Assembly (NCBI GenBank): GCA_964036665.1
Contig: OZ038532.1
Coordinates: 3,658,001 to 3,722,000, forward strand
Reading direction: 5' to 3'
Origin: Gordius sp. MW1
Lineage: Eukaryota; Nematomorpha; Gordioida; Gordea; Gordiidae
Length of the DNA: 64,000 bases
Below, in pieces: positions 12,801 through 22,200 of this stretch (positions within the stretch are counted from its first letter, which is position 1; each line of letters begins with the position of its first letter). The notes beneath the pieces are model-generated. The model saw nothing but the letters and a program-made list of their open reading frames with translations. It was not told where the DNA came from and made no database searches. The translations under genes were made by a program, and so were the position numbers.

Positions 12801-15800
12801 AGAATATTGTTGGAATTTCATATTAAAATTTCGGAAATGGGATTAGAGCTATTTATCTAAAATTTAAATTTCGAGTAAAATTTATAAATTTTGAACATAT
12901 AAAAATAGAAAAAGCAACGAAAAACGTAATAAAATCAATTAAAAATTTAGAAACCCAGACAATATAATTAATAAAACTTAATAACAAACATAAAAAGTTA
13001 CCTAAGGTCATTTTTTCCATTGGTCAGCAGCCAGCACACGGTAAAAGTGGATATAAATTCATAGTAGTCAAAAAAACGAAAAAATAATTTTCGAATCACA
13101 TTTTGGTCAATGGGCATTTTTTTTAATTGGTCAGTACCAACAGATGGTCTATAAATCAATGTTAGCGAAGAAAAGGAGAAAAAGAAATTTTCGATTCACA
13201 TTTTGGCCAATGGTCATTTTTTTACAGTGGTCAGTAGCCAGCGGACGGCCAAAAAGTCTTATTATCAATGATAGTAACAGGAACAATCATAAGAGTCAAA
13301 AAAAACGCAAAAAATAAATTTCGTTTCACACTTTGGCCAAATGGTCATTTTTTTCATTGGTCACTACCAACAGATACTCTATAAGTCAATGTTAGCCAAA
13401 AAAACGAGGGAAAAAATTTTACTTCATACTTTGGCCAATGGTCATTTTTTTCCAATGGTCAGTAGCCAGCGGACGGCCAAAAAGTCATATTATCAATGGT
13501 AGTAACAGGAACAATCATAAGAGTCAAAAAAACGAGGAAAAAAATTTTACTTCATACTTTGGCCAATGGTCATTTTTTTCCAGTGGTCAGTAGCCAGAGG
13601 ACGGCCAAAAAGGCAGATTATCAATGGTAGTAACATGAACAATCATAATAGGCGGAAAAAAGCGAAAAAATAAACTTGGATTCACATTTTGGCCAAATGG
13701 TCATTTTTTTCCATTGGTCAGCAGCCAGCGGACGGCAAAAAAGTCTTATTATCAATGGTAGTAACAGGAACAAACATAATAGTCAAAAAAAAACCGGGAT
13801 TCGAACCCAAAAACTGGTTAAATTAACAAAAATTAAAAGTAAACAAAAAAGACATTCGGTGCAAGACATCCACGTTTTTTTCATTGGTCAGCAGCCAACG
13901 GACGGCCAAAAAGAAATATTATCAATGGTAGTAACAGGAACAATCATAAGAGGCAAAAAAAACGCAAAAAAAAATTTCGTTTAACATTTTGGCCAAATGG
14001 TCATTTTTTTACAGTGGTCAGTAGCCAGCGGACGGCCAAAAAGTCATATTATCAATGGTAGTAACAGTTACAATAATAATATTCAAAAAAAACCCCGAGA
14101 TTCGAACCCAAAAACTGGTTAAATTAACAAAAATTAAAAGTGCGTATCCACGTTCGGTTCGGTGCGTGACATCCACGTTTTTTTCATTGGTCAGCAGCCA
14201 ACGGACGGCCAAAAAGTCTTATTATCAATGGTAGGAACAAGAACAATCATAAGAGGCAAAAAAAACGGAAAAATAAACTTGGATTCACATTTTGGCCAAA
14301 TGGTCATTTTTTTCCAGTGGTCAGCGCCCAGCGGACGGCCAAAAAGTCTTATTATCAATGGTAGTAACAGGAACAATCATAATAGTAAAAAAAAATCCCG
14401 GGATTCGAACCCAAAAACTGGTTAAATTAACAAAAATTAAAAGTAAACAAAACGGTGCGTGACATCCACGTTCGGTGCGTGACATCCACGTTCGGTGCGC
14501 ACGCCGAATAGCGTGACAAAACAAATTGGAAAGTGAGCCCATAAATTGCATAGCAATTAATAATGAAATTTTATCATTTGCCTAGTGTTTTACGTTTTTT
14601 GCTGGGATTTTAAATGCAAAAATTTTTTTTTACTTATTTTAAATTAACTTAATACCTTCTCCTGAAGTATTGTTAAAGTTATGTTTCAATCTTTTAAAAT
14701 CGTAATTTGTCTATACATTGTTATTTCCAAATTATCCAAATCTTTTATACTCACTATATTATTTTTTGTAAATTTTTTTGTTATATAGCATATAACTAGG
14801 CTACAGTTTCTGACAACTTATTATATTACATTTAAACAGCATGGTCTAAACGCATTCAAACTCCCATTACCAATCAGAATCTTGATTTTTGGAAAATCTT
14901 TTTACTCCTCTCGGCTATAAATTCCAACAAAGGTAACCCCTCGATCTCAGTGTTCTCACGTCAATCATCTCTCCCAACCCTGTCAGAACCAATGATGATC
15001 GAGGTTGAAAATGAGGATAGTAATGACTACTCCCTCCCATTTTATCGACAAGTTTGGTTCACGGTAGCACTGAGTTTTCTGGCATTTTGCGCCCTAGTTT
15101 GTTTTTTCCTATCCATGCTCCGCAAGCATAAATATCGAATCATAGAATGGTACCCAGCTAAACTTAGTGGTTCCCCAGTTTTCAGAAATACTAAATCGCC
15201 TACAAGTCTAGGTGCGGCCATGCGGACTAGCAGTTTATATGGCACGGTTAATGGGTATCCGAGAAGCGCCACGAAATACAGGGTATATCAATAATTTAAA
15301 GAGTGCAATAAATATTTAGAATAAAGGGAATTAAATTTTTATTTTTTTTGAGATTTTTACATAGGATTGTAGCCGTCGCTTTTATCGAAAGATCTCTAGA
15401 AAAATAATTTTTTCATATTGTTTATAAAGAATATTCCAAGTTTTTTAACGAATGTAACAAATTATAGCCTTAGGGTTGTCGATATAATAATTAAAAGCAG
15501 CAAAAAAAATTCACAAGCAGCAAATATAAATAGCGATATTAATTAATATGATGGTAATAAGATTGGCAAAATGATTTTGCCAAAATCACAAAGGGTTTGA
15601 TGTTAGTTCAGAATTTTTTTTTTTTTGGATTTTATATGATTTATACTTCACAAAACCTCAATTTTCACTGACAATTTCAATAATATATCTCTTAAATGTT
15701 TTTATTAATTTAATAGAATACACCTGTTAATGGGGTTTACCAAAAGAAGGTGAATGCTGATGTACACCAACTATATGGCCTGGAAAATCCTAATTTCAAT

Positions 15801-16310
15801 TACGACGAGATTATTATGGTAAAAAATCATCATTTTTATTCAAGTAGCTTTGACAACCTAACCTTGCCTGAATGTTAAATGGGCTGGGTGGCGTAGTTAG
15901 TATAGGCTTTGTCTTTGAACTTGTGCTCGCGGGTTCAAATCCCACTCTCTGCACTTTTTTTCAAAAAATGTAAAATATATCACATCGTCAACACGGTTGT
16001 CAGGCCTGGATTAAAGAAGCTGACCACCTTAGTGTGACAATCAGCTATTGGAATTTTTTAACCTGGCTTGAATGTTAAAAACAACTTTTTAAGTTTTATA
16101 TGGTAAAATGAGTTGGGCAAATACGTTTTGCACGTACACGATTGTATAAAAAATTTGTAATAAATTTTATAATGTTTGATTAAGTAATAATTCTTTTTAC
16201 TTTTTTTGATTTAGTATGATTTTGAGGACAATAATGCGGCAGCTTCATCTCAAGATTTGCCGGTTAGAAGTGTAAGACAACTATATTCCATACCTGAGAC
16301 ACGGATTTGA
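3607..16310 (+). CDS. Transmembrane laminin-N-terminal-domain protein, usherin-like, 11 exons
   Basis: Exons: 3607-3866, 3902-4160, 5597-5853, 7767-7919, 8247-8349, 8810-9157, 9627-10726, 11179-11273, 14951-15282, 15717-15818, 16215-16310. Total 3105 nt, 1034 residues, with all ten junctions phase-consistent. Seen: an N-terminal hydrophobic signal; a laminin N-terminal domain (about residues 88-310) ending EISIVGRCVCNG at the LamNT/EGF boundary; four EGF-type cysteines (311-331); a Ser/Thr/Asn-rich stalk with about 20 N-x-S/T sequons; one membrane helix (about 893-915); a ~119-residue cytoplasmic tail ending ETRI. Known: usherin combines LamNT, laminin-EGF, a C-terminal helix and a PDZ ligand, and acts in periciliary and stereocilium complexes. 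The membrane segment (FYRQVWF) resembles usherin's. Inferred: an extracellular adhesion or receptor protein. Odd: no FN3 or LamG repeats and an incomplete EGF module, so it is far shorter than usherin. A netrin- or laminin-derived membrane protein is the alternative. Confidence 0.75.
3902..4160 (+). CDS. Usherin-like gene exon 2: LamNT, first part
   Basis: Acceptor ttcttag|G joins phase 2 to give Arg. The exon ends LLIDLQDEFQ at TTTCAG|gtatat, matching the IDL-x-x-x-F-x-V strand of laminin N-terminal domains that continues in exon 3. Confidence 0.75.
5597..5853 (+). CDS. Usherin-like gene exon 3: LamNT core
   Basis: Begins VFYIILRLLPPWP after aaatag, phase 0. This is the conserved V-x-Y-I-x-x-x-x-x-SPRP segment of LamNT, followed by DWQWQKLDIMSLSC, equivalent to W-x-x-x-Q-x-x-x-x-x-C. 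Donor AAATC|gtgagt, phase 2. A Ser-rich insert lies at about residues 227-240. Confidence 0.75.
5870..6310 (-). repeat. Two terminal fragments of the minisatellite element family
   Basis: 5888-5999 and 6196-6310 each contain CCATTAAAAACCCGT, GGACAGGACGGAC and the terminal GCCCATAAATTGCATAGCAA-like sequence. The same end is found on the full elements at 17.5, 31.4 and 58.5 kb. They lie in intron 3 of the usherin-like gene. Confidence 0.7.
7378..7706. mobile_element. Palindromic MITE, ~100-bp inverted ends
   Basis: Bases 7390-7490 (TTTTGTGAAAATTGTG, GAGGCTATATTTCC) return inverted at 7595-7700 (GGAAATATAGCCTCAAA, TTATCACAAAATCTGG). The inner spacer is a G/A-rich run near 7505-7540. No open frame. 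It lies in intron 3 of the usherin-like gene. Confidence 0.65.
7767..7919 (+). CDS. Usherin-like gene exon 4: LamNT C-terminal part
   Basis: Acceptor aaacag|C joins exon 3 in phase to give Ser-Thr-Arg-GEVKI, the GEV strand of LamNT, then LARWIKITF and FYNIQEISIVG. Donor GGGAG|gtgaat, phase 2. The stretch between GEV and the Trp is shorter than in laminins. Confidence 0.75.
8247..8349 (+). CDS. Usherin-like gene exon 5: laminin EGF-like start
   Basis: Acceptor taattag|G completes Arg; the exon reads RCVCNGRASSCN then YVCNC, the first five cysteines of a laminin EGF module. Preferred donor AATAAA|gtatgt, phase 0. An alternative donor at 8456 (TTCG|gtaaac, phase 1) joined to an acceptor at 8822 would add two more cysteines and is also phase-consistent. 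Confidence 0.65.
8810..9157 (+). CDS. Usherin-like gene exon 6: ectodomain
   Basis: Acceptor ttaaaag is weak. The 116 codons open with Cys and carry N-glycosylation sequons (NTS, NLT, NQS, NTT, NLS). No family recognised. Donor TTAAG|gttcgt, phase 0. Confidence 0.6.
9627..10726 (+). CDS. Usherin-like gene exon 7: glycosylated stalk
   Basis: A 1.1-kb exon starting at cacacag|GCC. It is rich in Asn, Ser and Thr, with about 15-20 N-x-S/T sites including a clustered LNKS, LNSS, INGS, LNSS run at 9895-9950. No cysteine-rich modules. Donor ATCCAG|gttata, phase 2. Confidence 0.75.
11179..11273 (+). CDS. Usherin-like gene exon 8: short juxtamembrane exon
   Basis: Placed because the phases of exons 7 and 9 do not join directly. 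Acceptor tttcaag|A supplies the missing base, 31 open codons follow (NQNQFVNSSFDAK start) and donor GATAAAA|gtatca leaves phase 1, which makes Met with exon 9. Confidence 0.5.
11331..11513. repeat. Array of six identical-stem GC hairpins
   Basis: Six units of GGGGGC-NNN-GCCCCC, separated by C-rich ~10-nt spacers, with loops TTC, TTC, TCC, TCT, TAC, TCC. One stem has a T in the 3' arm (CCTCC). A smaller CGCCCTTCGGGCG hairpin leads the array. It begins about 57 nt after exon 8 of the usherin-like gene. The open frames here on both strands are low-complexity shadows. Confidence 0.85.
11520..11640 (-). repeat. Fragment of the minisatellite element right end
   Basis: GGGGACGACTCATCTATTCT and TTTGCTATGCAATTTATGGG match, inverted, the right ends of the elements at 19.2 and 33.2 kb. 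Confidence 0.6.
12995..14562 (-). mobile_element. Minisatellite-bearing inverted-end element (copy in intron 8)
   Basis: About 12 imperfect ~100-bp units built from TTTGGCCAAATGGTCATTTT, TTGGTCAGCAGCCAGCGGAC, GGCCAAAAAGTCTTATTATC and AGTAACAGGAACAATCATAA. Three units also carry GGGATTCGAACCC, a tRNA B-box/T-loop-like sequence. It ends at 14534-14560 in CCCATAAATTGCATAGCAAT. The open frames across it are repeat translations with no protein family. Reverse-oriented relative of the 17.5 and 31.4 kb copies. Confidence 0.75.
14951..15282 (+). CDS. Usherin-like gene exon 9: transmembrane helix
   Basis: Acceptor gatctcag|TG. An acidic stretch (EVENEDSND) is followed by FYRQVWF, a ~23-residue hydrophobic helix ending LSML, then basic RKHK, giving type I topology. 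Donor TACAGG|gtatat, phase 0. Confidence 0.8.
15717..15818 (+). CDS. Usherin-like gene exon 10: cytoplasmic tail
   Basis: 34 codons, phase 0 at both ends, with the Tyr-containing motifs QLYGLENPNFNYDE. NPNF-Y resembles phosphotyrosine or endocytic sorting sites; this is inference. Confidence 0.7.
15880..16068 (+). mobile_element. tRNA-derived SINE with 11-bp target duplication
   Basis: TGAATGTTAAA occurs immediately before (15869-15879) and after (16069-16079). The insert begins with a tRNA-like head: GTGGCGTAGTTAGTATAGG (A-box-like), then GCGGGTTCAAATCCCAC (T-arm and B box). The acceptor stems do not pair, so it is not a working tRNA gene. It lies in intron 10 of the usherin-like gene. Confidence 0.6.
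16215..16310 (+). CDS. Usherin-like gene exon 11: C-terminus with PDZ ligand
   Basis: Acceptor atttag|TAT, 31 codons and TGA. The last residues PETRI fit the class I PDZ-binding pattern S/T-x-hydrophobic. Confidence 0.75.
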   Translation, partial: YDFEDNNAAASSQDLPVRSVRQLYSIPETRI

Positions 16311-16600
16311 AAAGGCAAATCAACTTTTTTTTACAACGATTATAATTGTTTTTTAATTTTGAAAAAAAATTTAAGCAATAATCTATACAGCAATTTCATC
16401 GTGTGAATCTCATACCACTACTATTCAACATTCCGTCCTAGTCTATACCGTGCAATATTTTGTATATCCAAATTTCTTACAATTTTTATTTTATTTCACC
16501 AAATTTTAATGTATTTATCAAATTTTTATGAAATTTTAAATGTTATTCTTTGAACGTGTTAATGTATTTCGGATGCATTTCTTGTTGTGGTTGAATCGTT

Positions 16601-16606
16601 AATAAA
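16601..16606 (+). terminator. Poly(A) signal AATAAA of the usherin-like gene
   Basis: AATAAA lies 291 nt after the stop codon, the first canonical signal downstream. Confidence 0.5.
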
Positions 16607-16670
16607 TACCATGTTTGAAATTACAGTTTAATTATTTTGGATCATTTATTTTGCCTATCAGTAGTAGGAA

Positions 16671-16867
16671 TGTTGTAAAAAGACCTGGATAGTCGTCTAA
16701 ACAAAAACACACCACGGGTTTTTGGTCTGTTTTTCTTAGTCGACCTATGGGCTTGTTCGAAATTTGAAAAGCAACCAGAGAATTTCTGAATGTTTTTGTT
16801 AAGTCGGCCGTTTGTCTTAATTGAACCAAACGTCGACTAAACAAAACCCGATACTTTTTACAACACA
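16671..16867. mobile_element. MITE with GTTGTAAAA...GTCGACTAAACAAAAC ends
   Basis: Near-palindromic ~200-bp element starting TGTTGTAAAA and ending TTTTTACAACA, with internal GTCGACTAAACAAAACCC and its complement. Related copies: 21574-21698, 22229-22427, 24772-24950, 27011-27216, and a probable degenerate one at 6835-6985. Confidence 0.7.
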
Positions 16868-17020
16868 AATCAGTAGTATAAAATGTTATATTGCATTTTG
16901 TCATATAATTTGGAGGATTAATAGTAAGGTTCGATTATAACAAATTTAAGTCTTTTCACCGTTATCAATCATGATTTCCCAATATCAATTCTTATTCTTT
17001 ATAATAATTATAATTATTTT

Positions 17021-17360
17021 TTAACGCCCTTTAAATGCTCCTGCTAATAAATCTCTTAAAATGAGGATTAGCATTTCAAATTTTGGTATATGATCAATAC
17101 CTAAATCTCCCCGATCCATTGGCATAGGAGCTTTAATATAGATATTTTATGCTATTTATATAACATAATTTTACACGGTATCAAATATTTATAAACAAAT
17201 AATAAACCAAAAACGAGCGCATAAATTGCATAGCAATTAAAAAAAATAAAATTTTAGATACGATATTATTTGTAGATATAATAAAATGTAGCCTTAATCA
17301 AACTGACACTGGCATTTCTATGCTCAAAAACAGTTTTCAAGTATGTATAGAATGAATTCA
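17021..17360 (-). CDS. C-terminal exons of an unrecognised minus-strand gene
   Basis: Last exon 17021-17130 (TAA at 17021-17023): after acceptor attaaag it reads PMPMDRGDLGIDHIPKFEML and then ILRDLLAGAFKGR. It needs one upstream base (phase 1). A candidate previous exon at 17304/17310 to about 17360 reads SFYTYLKTVFEHRNAS and has phase-1 donors (GTCA|gtttga or GCCA|gtgtca). A MITE-like end (GGGCTTAGTCAGG) abuts it at 17362. Residue composition is protein-like and unlike the surrounding AT-rich DNA. I do not recognise the family. Upstream exons would have to lie beyond the element at 17.5 kb. Confidence 0.35.
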
Positions 17361-17510
17361 CGGGCTTAGTCAGGATTTAGATCTGAGGGAGGGGCAATAA
17401 TGATATAGGGATTAAATGATGATTTTATTTATTCTTTGTAATAATTTATTTTTAATTAAGGGAGAGGGGGGGGGCAATTTCTCTTGCATCCCCACTGACT
17501 TTCTTAATTA

Positions 17511-19275
17511 TTAATTGCTATGCAATTTATGGGCTCGTTTTTTGGTTGTCCGTCCGTTGTCCGTCCGTTGTCCGTTACCCTCCTTATCTATTTGCATTGG
17601 GTATATTAGGTTATCGATTTTTTAAATTAATGCATGAGAAAGAGGTGCCCCACCCCTCATCTCTATCTCCCTCGCTGTGATATTTTTAATATAATGCATA
17701 AGAGGTGCCCCACCCCTCATCTCTATCTCCCTCGGTGTGTTATATATAAGATTTGTTAAATTAGCTATTATATAATAAACATAAATAAAAGTTGTTTACT
17801 TTTAATTGCTAGGCAATTTAACTAGTTATATAATAAACATAAATAAAAGTTGTTTACTTTTTAATTGCTATGCAATTTAACTAGTTTTGGGGTTAGAATC
17901 CCGGAGTTTTTTTGACTCTTATGATTGTTCTTGTTACTATCATTGATAATAAGAATTTTTGGCCGTCCGCTGGCTGCTGACCAATGAAAAAAATGACCAT
18001 TGGCCAAAATGTGAATCGAAATTATTTTTTTCGTTTTTTTTACTATTATGATTGTTCCTGTTTCTACCATTGCTATTATGACTTTTTGGCCGTCCGCTGG
18101 CTGCTGACCAATGTTATATAATAAACATAAATAAAAGTTGTTTACTTTTAATTGCTATGCAATTTAACTAGTTTTTGGGTTAGAATCCCGGGTTTTTTTT
18201 GACTCTTATGATTGTTCTTGTTACTATCATTGATAATAAGACTTTTTGGCCGTCCGTTGGCTGCTGACCACTGAAAAAAATGACCATTGGCCAAAATGTG
18301 AATCCGAGTTTATTTTTTCGTTTTTTTTGACTATTATGATTGTTCCTGTTACTACCATTGCTATTATGACTTTTTGGCCGTCCGCTGGCTCCTGACCGAT
18401 GGAAAAAATGACCATTGGCCAAAATGTGAATCGAAAATATTTTTTTCGTTTTTTTTTGACTATTATGATTGTTCCTGTTCCTACCATTGCTATTATCACT
18501 TTTTGGCCGTCCGCTGGCTGCTGACCAATGGAATAAAATGACCATTGGCCAAAATGTGATTCGAAAACTTTTTTTTCGTTTTTTTTTGACTATTAAGAAT
18601 TTATATCCACTTTTACCGTGTCCTGGCTGCTGACCAATGGAAAAAAATGACCATTGGCCAAAATGTGATTTAAAAATTTTTTTTCGTTTTTTTTTACTCT
18701 TATGAATTTATATCCACTTTTACCGTGTCCTGGCTGCTGACCAATGGAAAAAAATGACCATTGGCCAAAGTGAGCATCAAAATTTTTTTTCCATTTTTTT
18801 GGCTATCATTGACTTATAGAGTATCTGTTGGTACTGACCTATAGAGAAAAAGTGACCATTGGCCAAATTTTTGATTTTTTTAATTAAAAATTGTTCAAAT
18901 TCAACAAAAAATTTCTCCCAACAATTCTGCAAATTCTTAACATTGTGTTGTTTTATAATATAATGTTTGTTAGACCCATAATCAATAAAAACTAATGTAA
19001 TACGCAACTAGATGCAAACACTAAATCTAACCCTAACCCTTGCCTATATTACATTTTGCCTATATCATTTTGCCTATAATGGAAAATTTGTATAAATAAT
19101 TAATTAATCATTAGGCATTTAATACCCCCCTATAGGCATTCTCGCCCCTTCTCACCTTTCTCGCCCATAAATTTACGAAGTACAGATGAGTCGTCCCCCC
19201 TTCCCTTCCCCTCTTCCCTTCCCTTCCCCTCTTCCCTTCCCTTCTCCCCCTTCCCACGAGGGCCGAAGGCCCGAG
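17511..19275 (+). mobile_element. Minisatellite-bearing inverted-end element, full copy 1
   Basis: Starts TTAATTGCTATGCAATTTAT with TCCGTCCG repeats. It then holds ~60-bp direct repeats (ATAATAAACATAAATAAAAG) and about nine ~100-bp units (GGCCGTCCGCTGGCTGCTGA, CCATTGGCCAAAATGTGA). It ends in CCTAACCCTTGCCTATATT, a C/T-rich run and GAGGGCCGAAGGCCCGAG. Collinear with 31398-33261. Open frames inside are minisatellite translations; no transposase is visible, so it is non-autonomous. Confidence 0.85.
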
Positions 19276-22200
19276 TTTTTTATTTATTCACGTCTATATA
19301 AATTTGTTTTGGTATTACCATCTTTTAACTTACGTTGATTACACATATGCCATCACGTTAAATAAAATAGAGATGTTTTAATGGGAATTTAAGACAATTG
19401 CCACAAGTAAAATTTTTATTTTAGAGATTTAATTTCTTTATTGATTGTTTTTATGATTAACTCATAAAATATTAATATGCAGGGCGACTATTTTTCCCCT
19501 TATAACATTTTGGCCAAGCTAGTTCTTTTTATTCAATTTAAAACAGTGTGATTGAAAAGGAGTTTTGTGAGGAGCGGAGAAAATTTGAAGTTTTATAGAT
19601 TTTTCAAATAAAATTTATAAAATAACGTTTTGAAACCTTTAAATAATTCTATGCTTAATTTAACATACAATTTAATAGGTTTCGTAATGTATAAAAATTA
19701 TTTTATACGATTTTGCAATATATTTCTTTCATCCTTAGAGGTTCAGCTAAATTTGAAAAATATGATTTAAATGACTTGTCAAACAAACTTGATTTTATCT
19801 GTACTTGGCAATTTAATTATCTAAAAGCTTACAAAAAATAAAATAATTACCTTTTCTGTGGCTATATGAGTGTGACAAAATACTATACTTGAAAGTAAAC
19901 TTAAAAAAGTAGACGATGGTATGGTATTAAAACCAATTTAAAATGTATTTTAAAAATAATAACAAACGAATTTTTATAAGGGATTAAGTTAAATTTCGTA
20001 ATAGGACTTTAAATTAAAATCTCTTTAATTCAATTTTAAAAAAATCAATAGGAAAGGTATTTCAATTTTTTAATAACTTAAAAAATATTTTTTACTTACT
20101 ATTAATTATCCCCTAAAACGTCTTAATGCGTATTTAATTAAAAAAAAATTTCTTCCCTGTAATATCTAGGTTAAAAGGGTAAGTTATATTGAGAGGATAT
20201 GTTTACAATAAAACTAATTTTAATTAATAAGCCATTGCTGTATTAAATTAAACTAACAATGGCGGTAGCCAGGATGGATATAGAGGGGGCACTAATGATT
20301 TAGCGAGGGGAATTTTTGGATTTGGAGGGGGGCAGCCGCCCCTCCATGCCACTTCCTGGCTACGCCCATGTAACTAACGTCACTCTTAGACTTAAATCTC
20401 ATAATCACCACTATTATTTACAAATAATTTTAGATAATTATAAAAACATTTTTTTATACTAAGCAAAAGCAAATTTAAAATCCAGTGTTTTTCATTAGAC
20501 CATCGGCAAATATTATCCTGTTATAAAACTCGAAAAGGTAGCTCTATTGTGATAACAAAATATGTTTATTGATTTTTATGTATGAAGGAACAAAGAGGTC
20601 GGGGGGGGGGGGGGCTTAGAGGACAGGTAGCTTGGTATAATGGGTTTTAGCTTTAAAGGAGATCGGGGCAAAGAGGACCTGCAGGGGGGGGGGGGGGGGT
20701 GGATTTTGATTGCATGAATAGGTGTATATGTATGTATATAGGTTACAACAATCCCCTCTTCCCCTTTCTCATGGCCAAAACGGTGTAATTGGGAATAAAT
20801 GATTTTGACAGGGGAAAAAAAGAAATTTATAAAATTTATCAATTTTAAACTTTATGAGAAATTTAATTAGGAATAAGTTTTGATCTTTTTTTCTCAAGGA
20901 ATACGTATATGTAAAAATGTGTGAATTTTGTATTTGAGAAATTTAGCTGCGTTTAGATATAAAATCGGTCAAAAAACATTTTCTCCGATACCTTAATAAT
21001 GCAATTAGATTTTTTTACGTATTATCGATGAAAAGATTTTGAAAGGATAATATTGTAAACATGATGAATTTAGTTGGGCTAATATAATTATTATCGATCA
21101 TTTTGTTTCCAAATTTACCTATAGATATATGTTAGTATAGCTAAGTTGCAACGGTTGCGTTGAATTCAATTGATAGGCACATTCGGTAATTCAAATTGAA
21201 ACAAGTATTAATTTTAAACTATATTATTTAGTTTTTTTTTGTAATTTTTTTTTGCTAAAATAATATATCCCTTAAGGCCAACGATTGTATTATAACAATA
21301 ACATTTATATGATTTGGCTAAGATATAATATTATTAAATACAAATCATTATGCTTTTTGGCATTATATAACTTTTTTTGTATTTAAAATTATTTTATTTA
21401 ATTAATTAAAATTTTTGAATTATGAAATTCAAAATCAGGTAATTATATTTAACACTTAGCATATTAAACATAGGATAACACTTAACTAAAAAATTAGAGT
21501 CCATTCTCTTCAATAAAGTTAAACAATTTACTTTTATAATTTTTACGCAATAGCAACCCCGAGACTAAAAAAGACTCTAGTATGTTCTTAAAATTTCGAC
21601 TAAGCTTTGAGGTCGACTAAGAAAAACAGACCAAAATGTTTACTTAAATAAAACCAATGGTCGACTAAACAAAACTCATCCATTTTTAGAACATCATTAA
21701 TATTCAGACAACACATAAATTTTACGTATCAAGGGGTTTAATTCTAACTTTGTATTCATAAAATTTGTTTTATAATTTGTCTATAATCTTTAACAAAAAA
21801 ACTTAAATAAAAATTATTGTTTAGTTTTGGAGATTTTTTTATACAATACCTAATATAATGAGATGAAATTAATTAATTGGTAAGGATTTTAAGCTATCAA
21901 TTTTTAGCGTATTTAAATTGTTATTGATTTTTATATGTCCATTAAATTTTAAAATGGATTTTTAAGTGTACACTTCATTAATTTTTAATTATTTTAAACG
22001 ATCATCGATCAACAATTCCATTTCAGTTCGAGCCATTTTATTTAGGAGTATAATGAAAAAAATACTCTTTAATTTATAAGTGTTCTTATATGAAAACTAT
22101 ACTTGATATTAATTGTTATTTTAAAGGATTTATGTTTAAAAGGCAGAGAATAGGGAAAGAATAGTTAAATTGCTTGAAAAATAAACTATAAATACACTTT

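Noticed and set aside
13676-14551. Several overlapping open frames on both strands
   Set aside because: They are translations of ~100-bp minisatellite units; identical peptides recur with the unit period.
15880-15953. Possible tRNA gene
   Set aside because: A T-arm and A-box-like words are present, but the acceptor stem halves do not pair and target duplications mark it as a SINE.
18180-18545. 90-121 codon frames, and the matching ones at 32103-32968
   Set aside because: Same minisatellite units in the second element; no start context, splice logic or protein family.
19483-19560. Possible plus-strand exon after ttaatatgcag (GDYFSPYNILAKL)
   Set aside because: Only ~22 codons, no donor, no neighbouring exon in phase.
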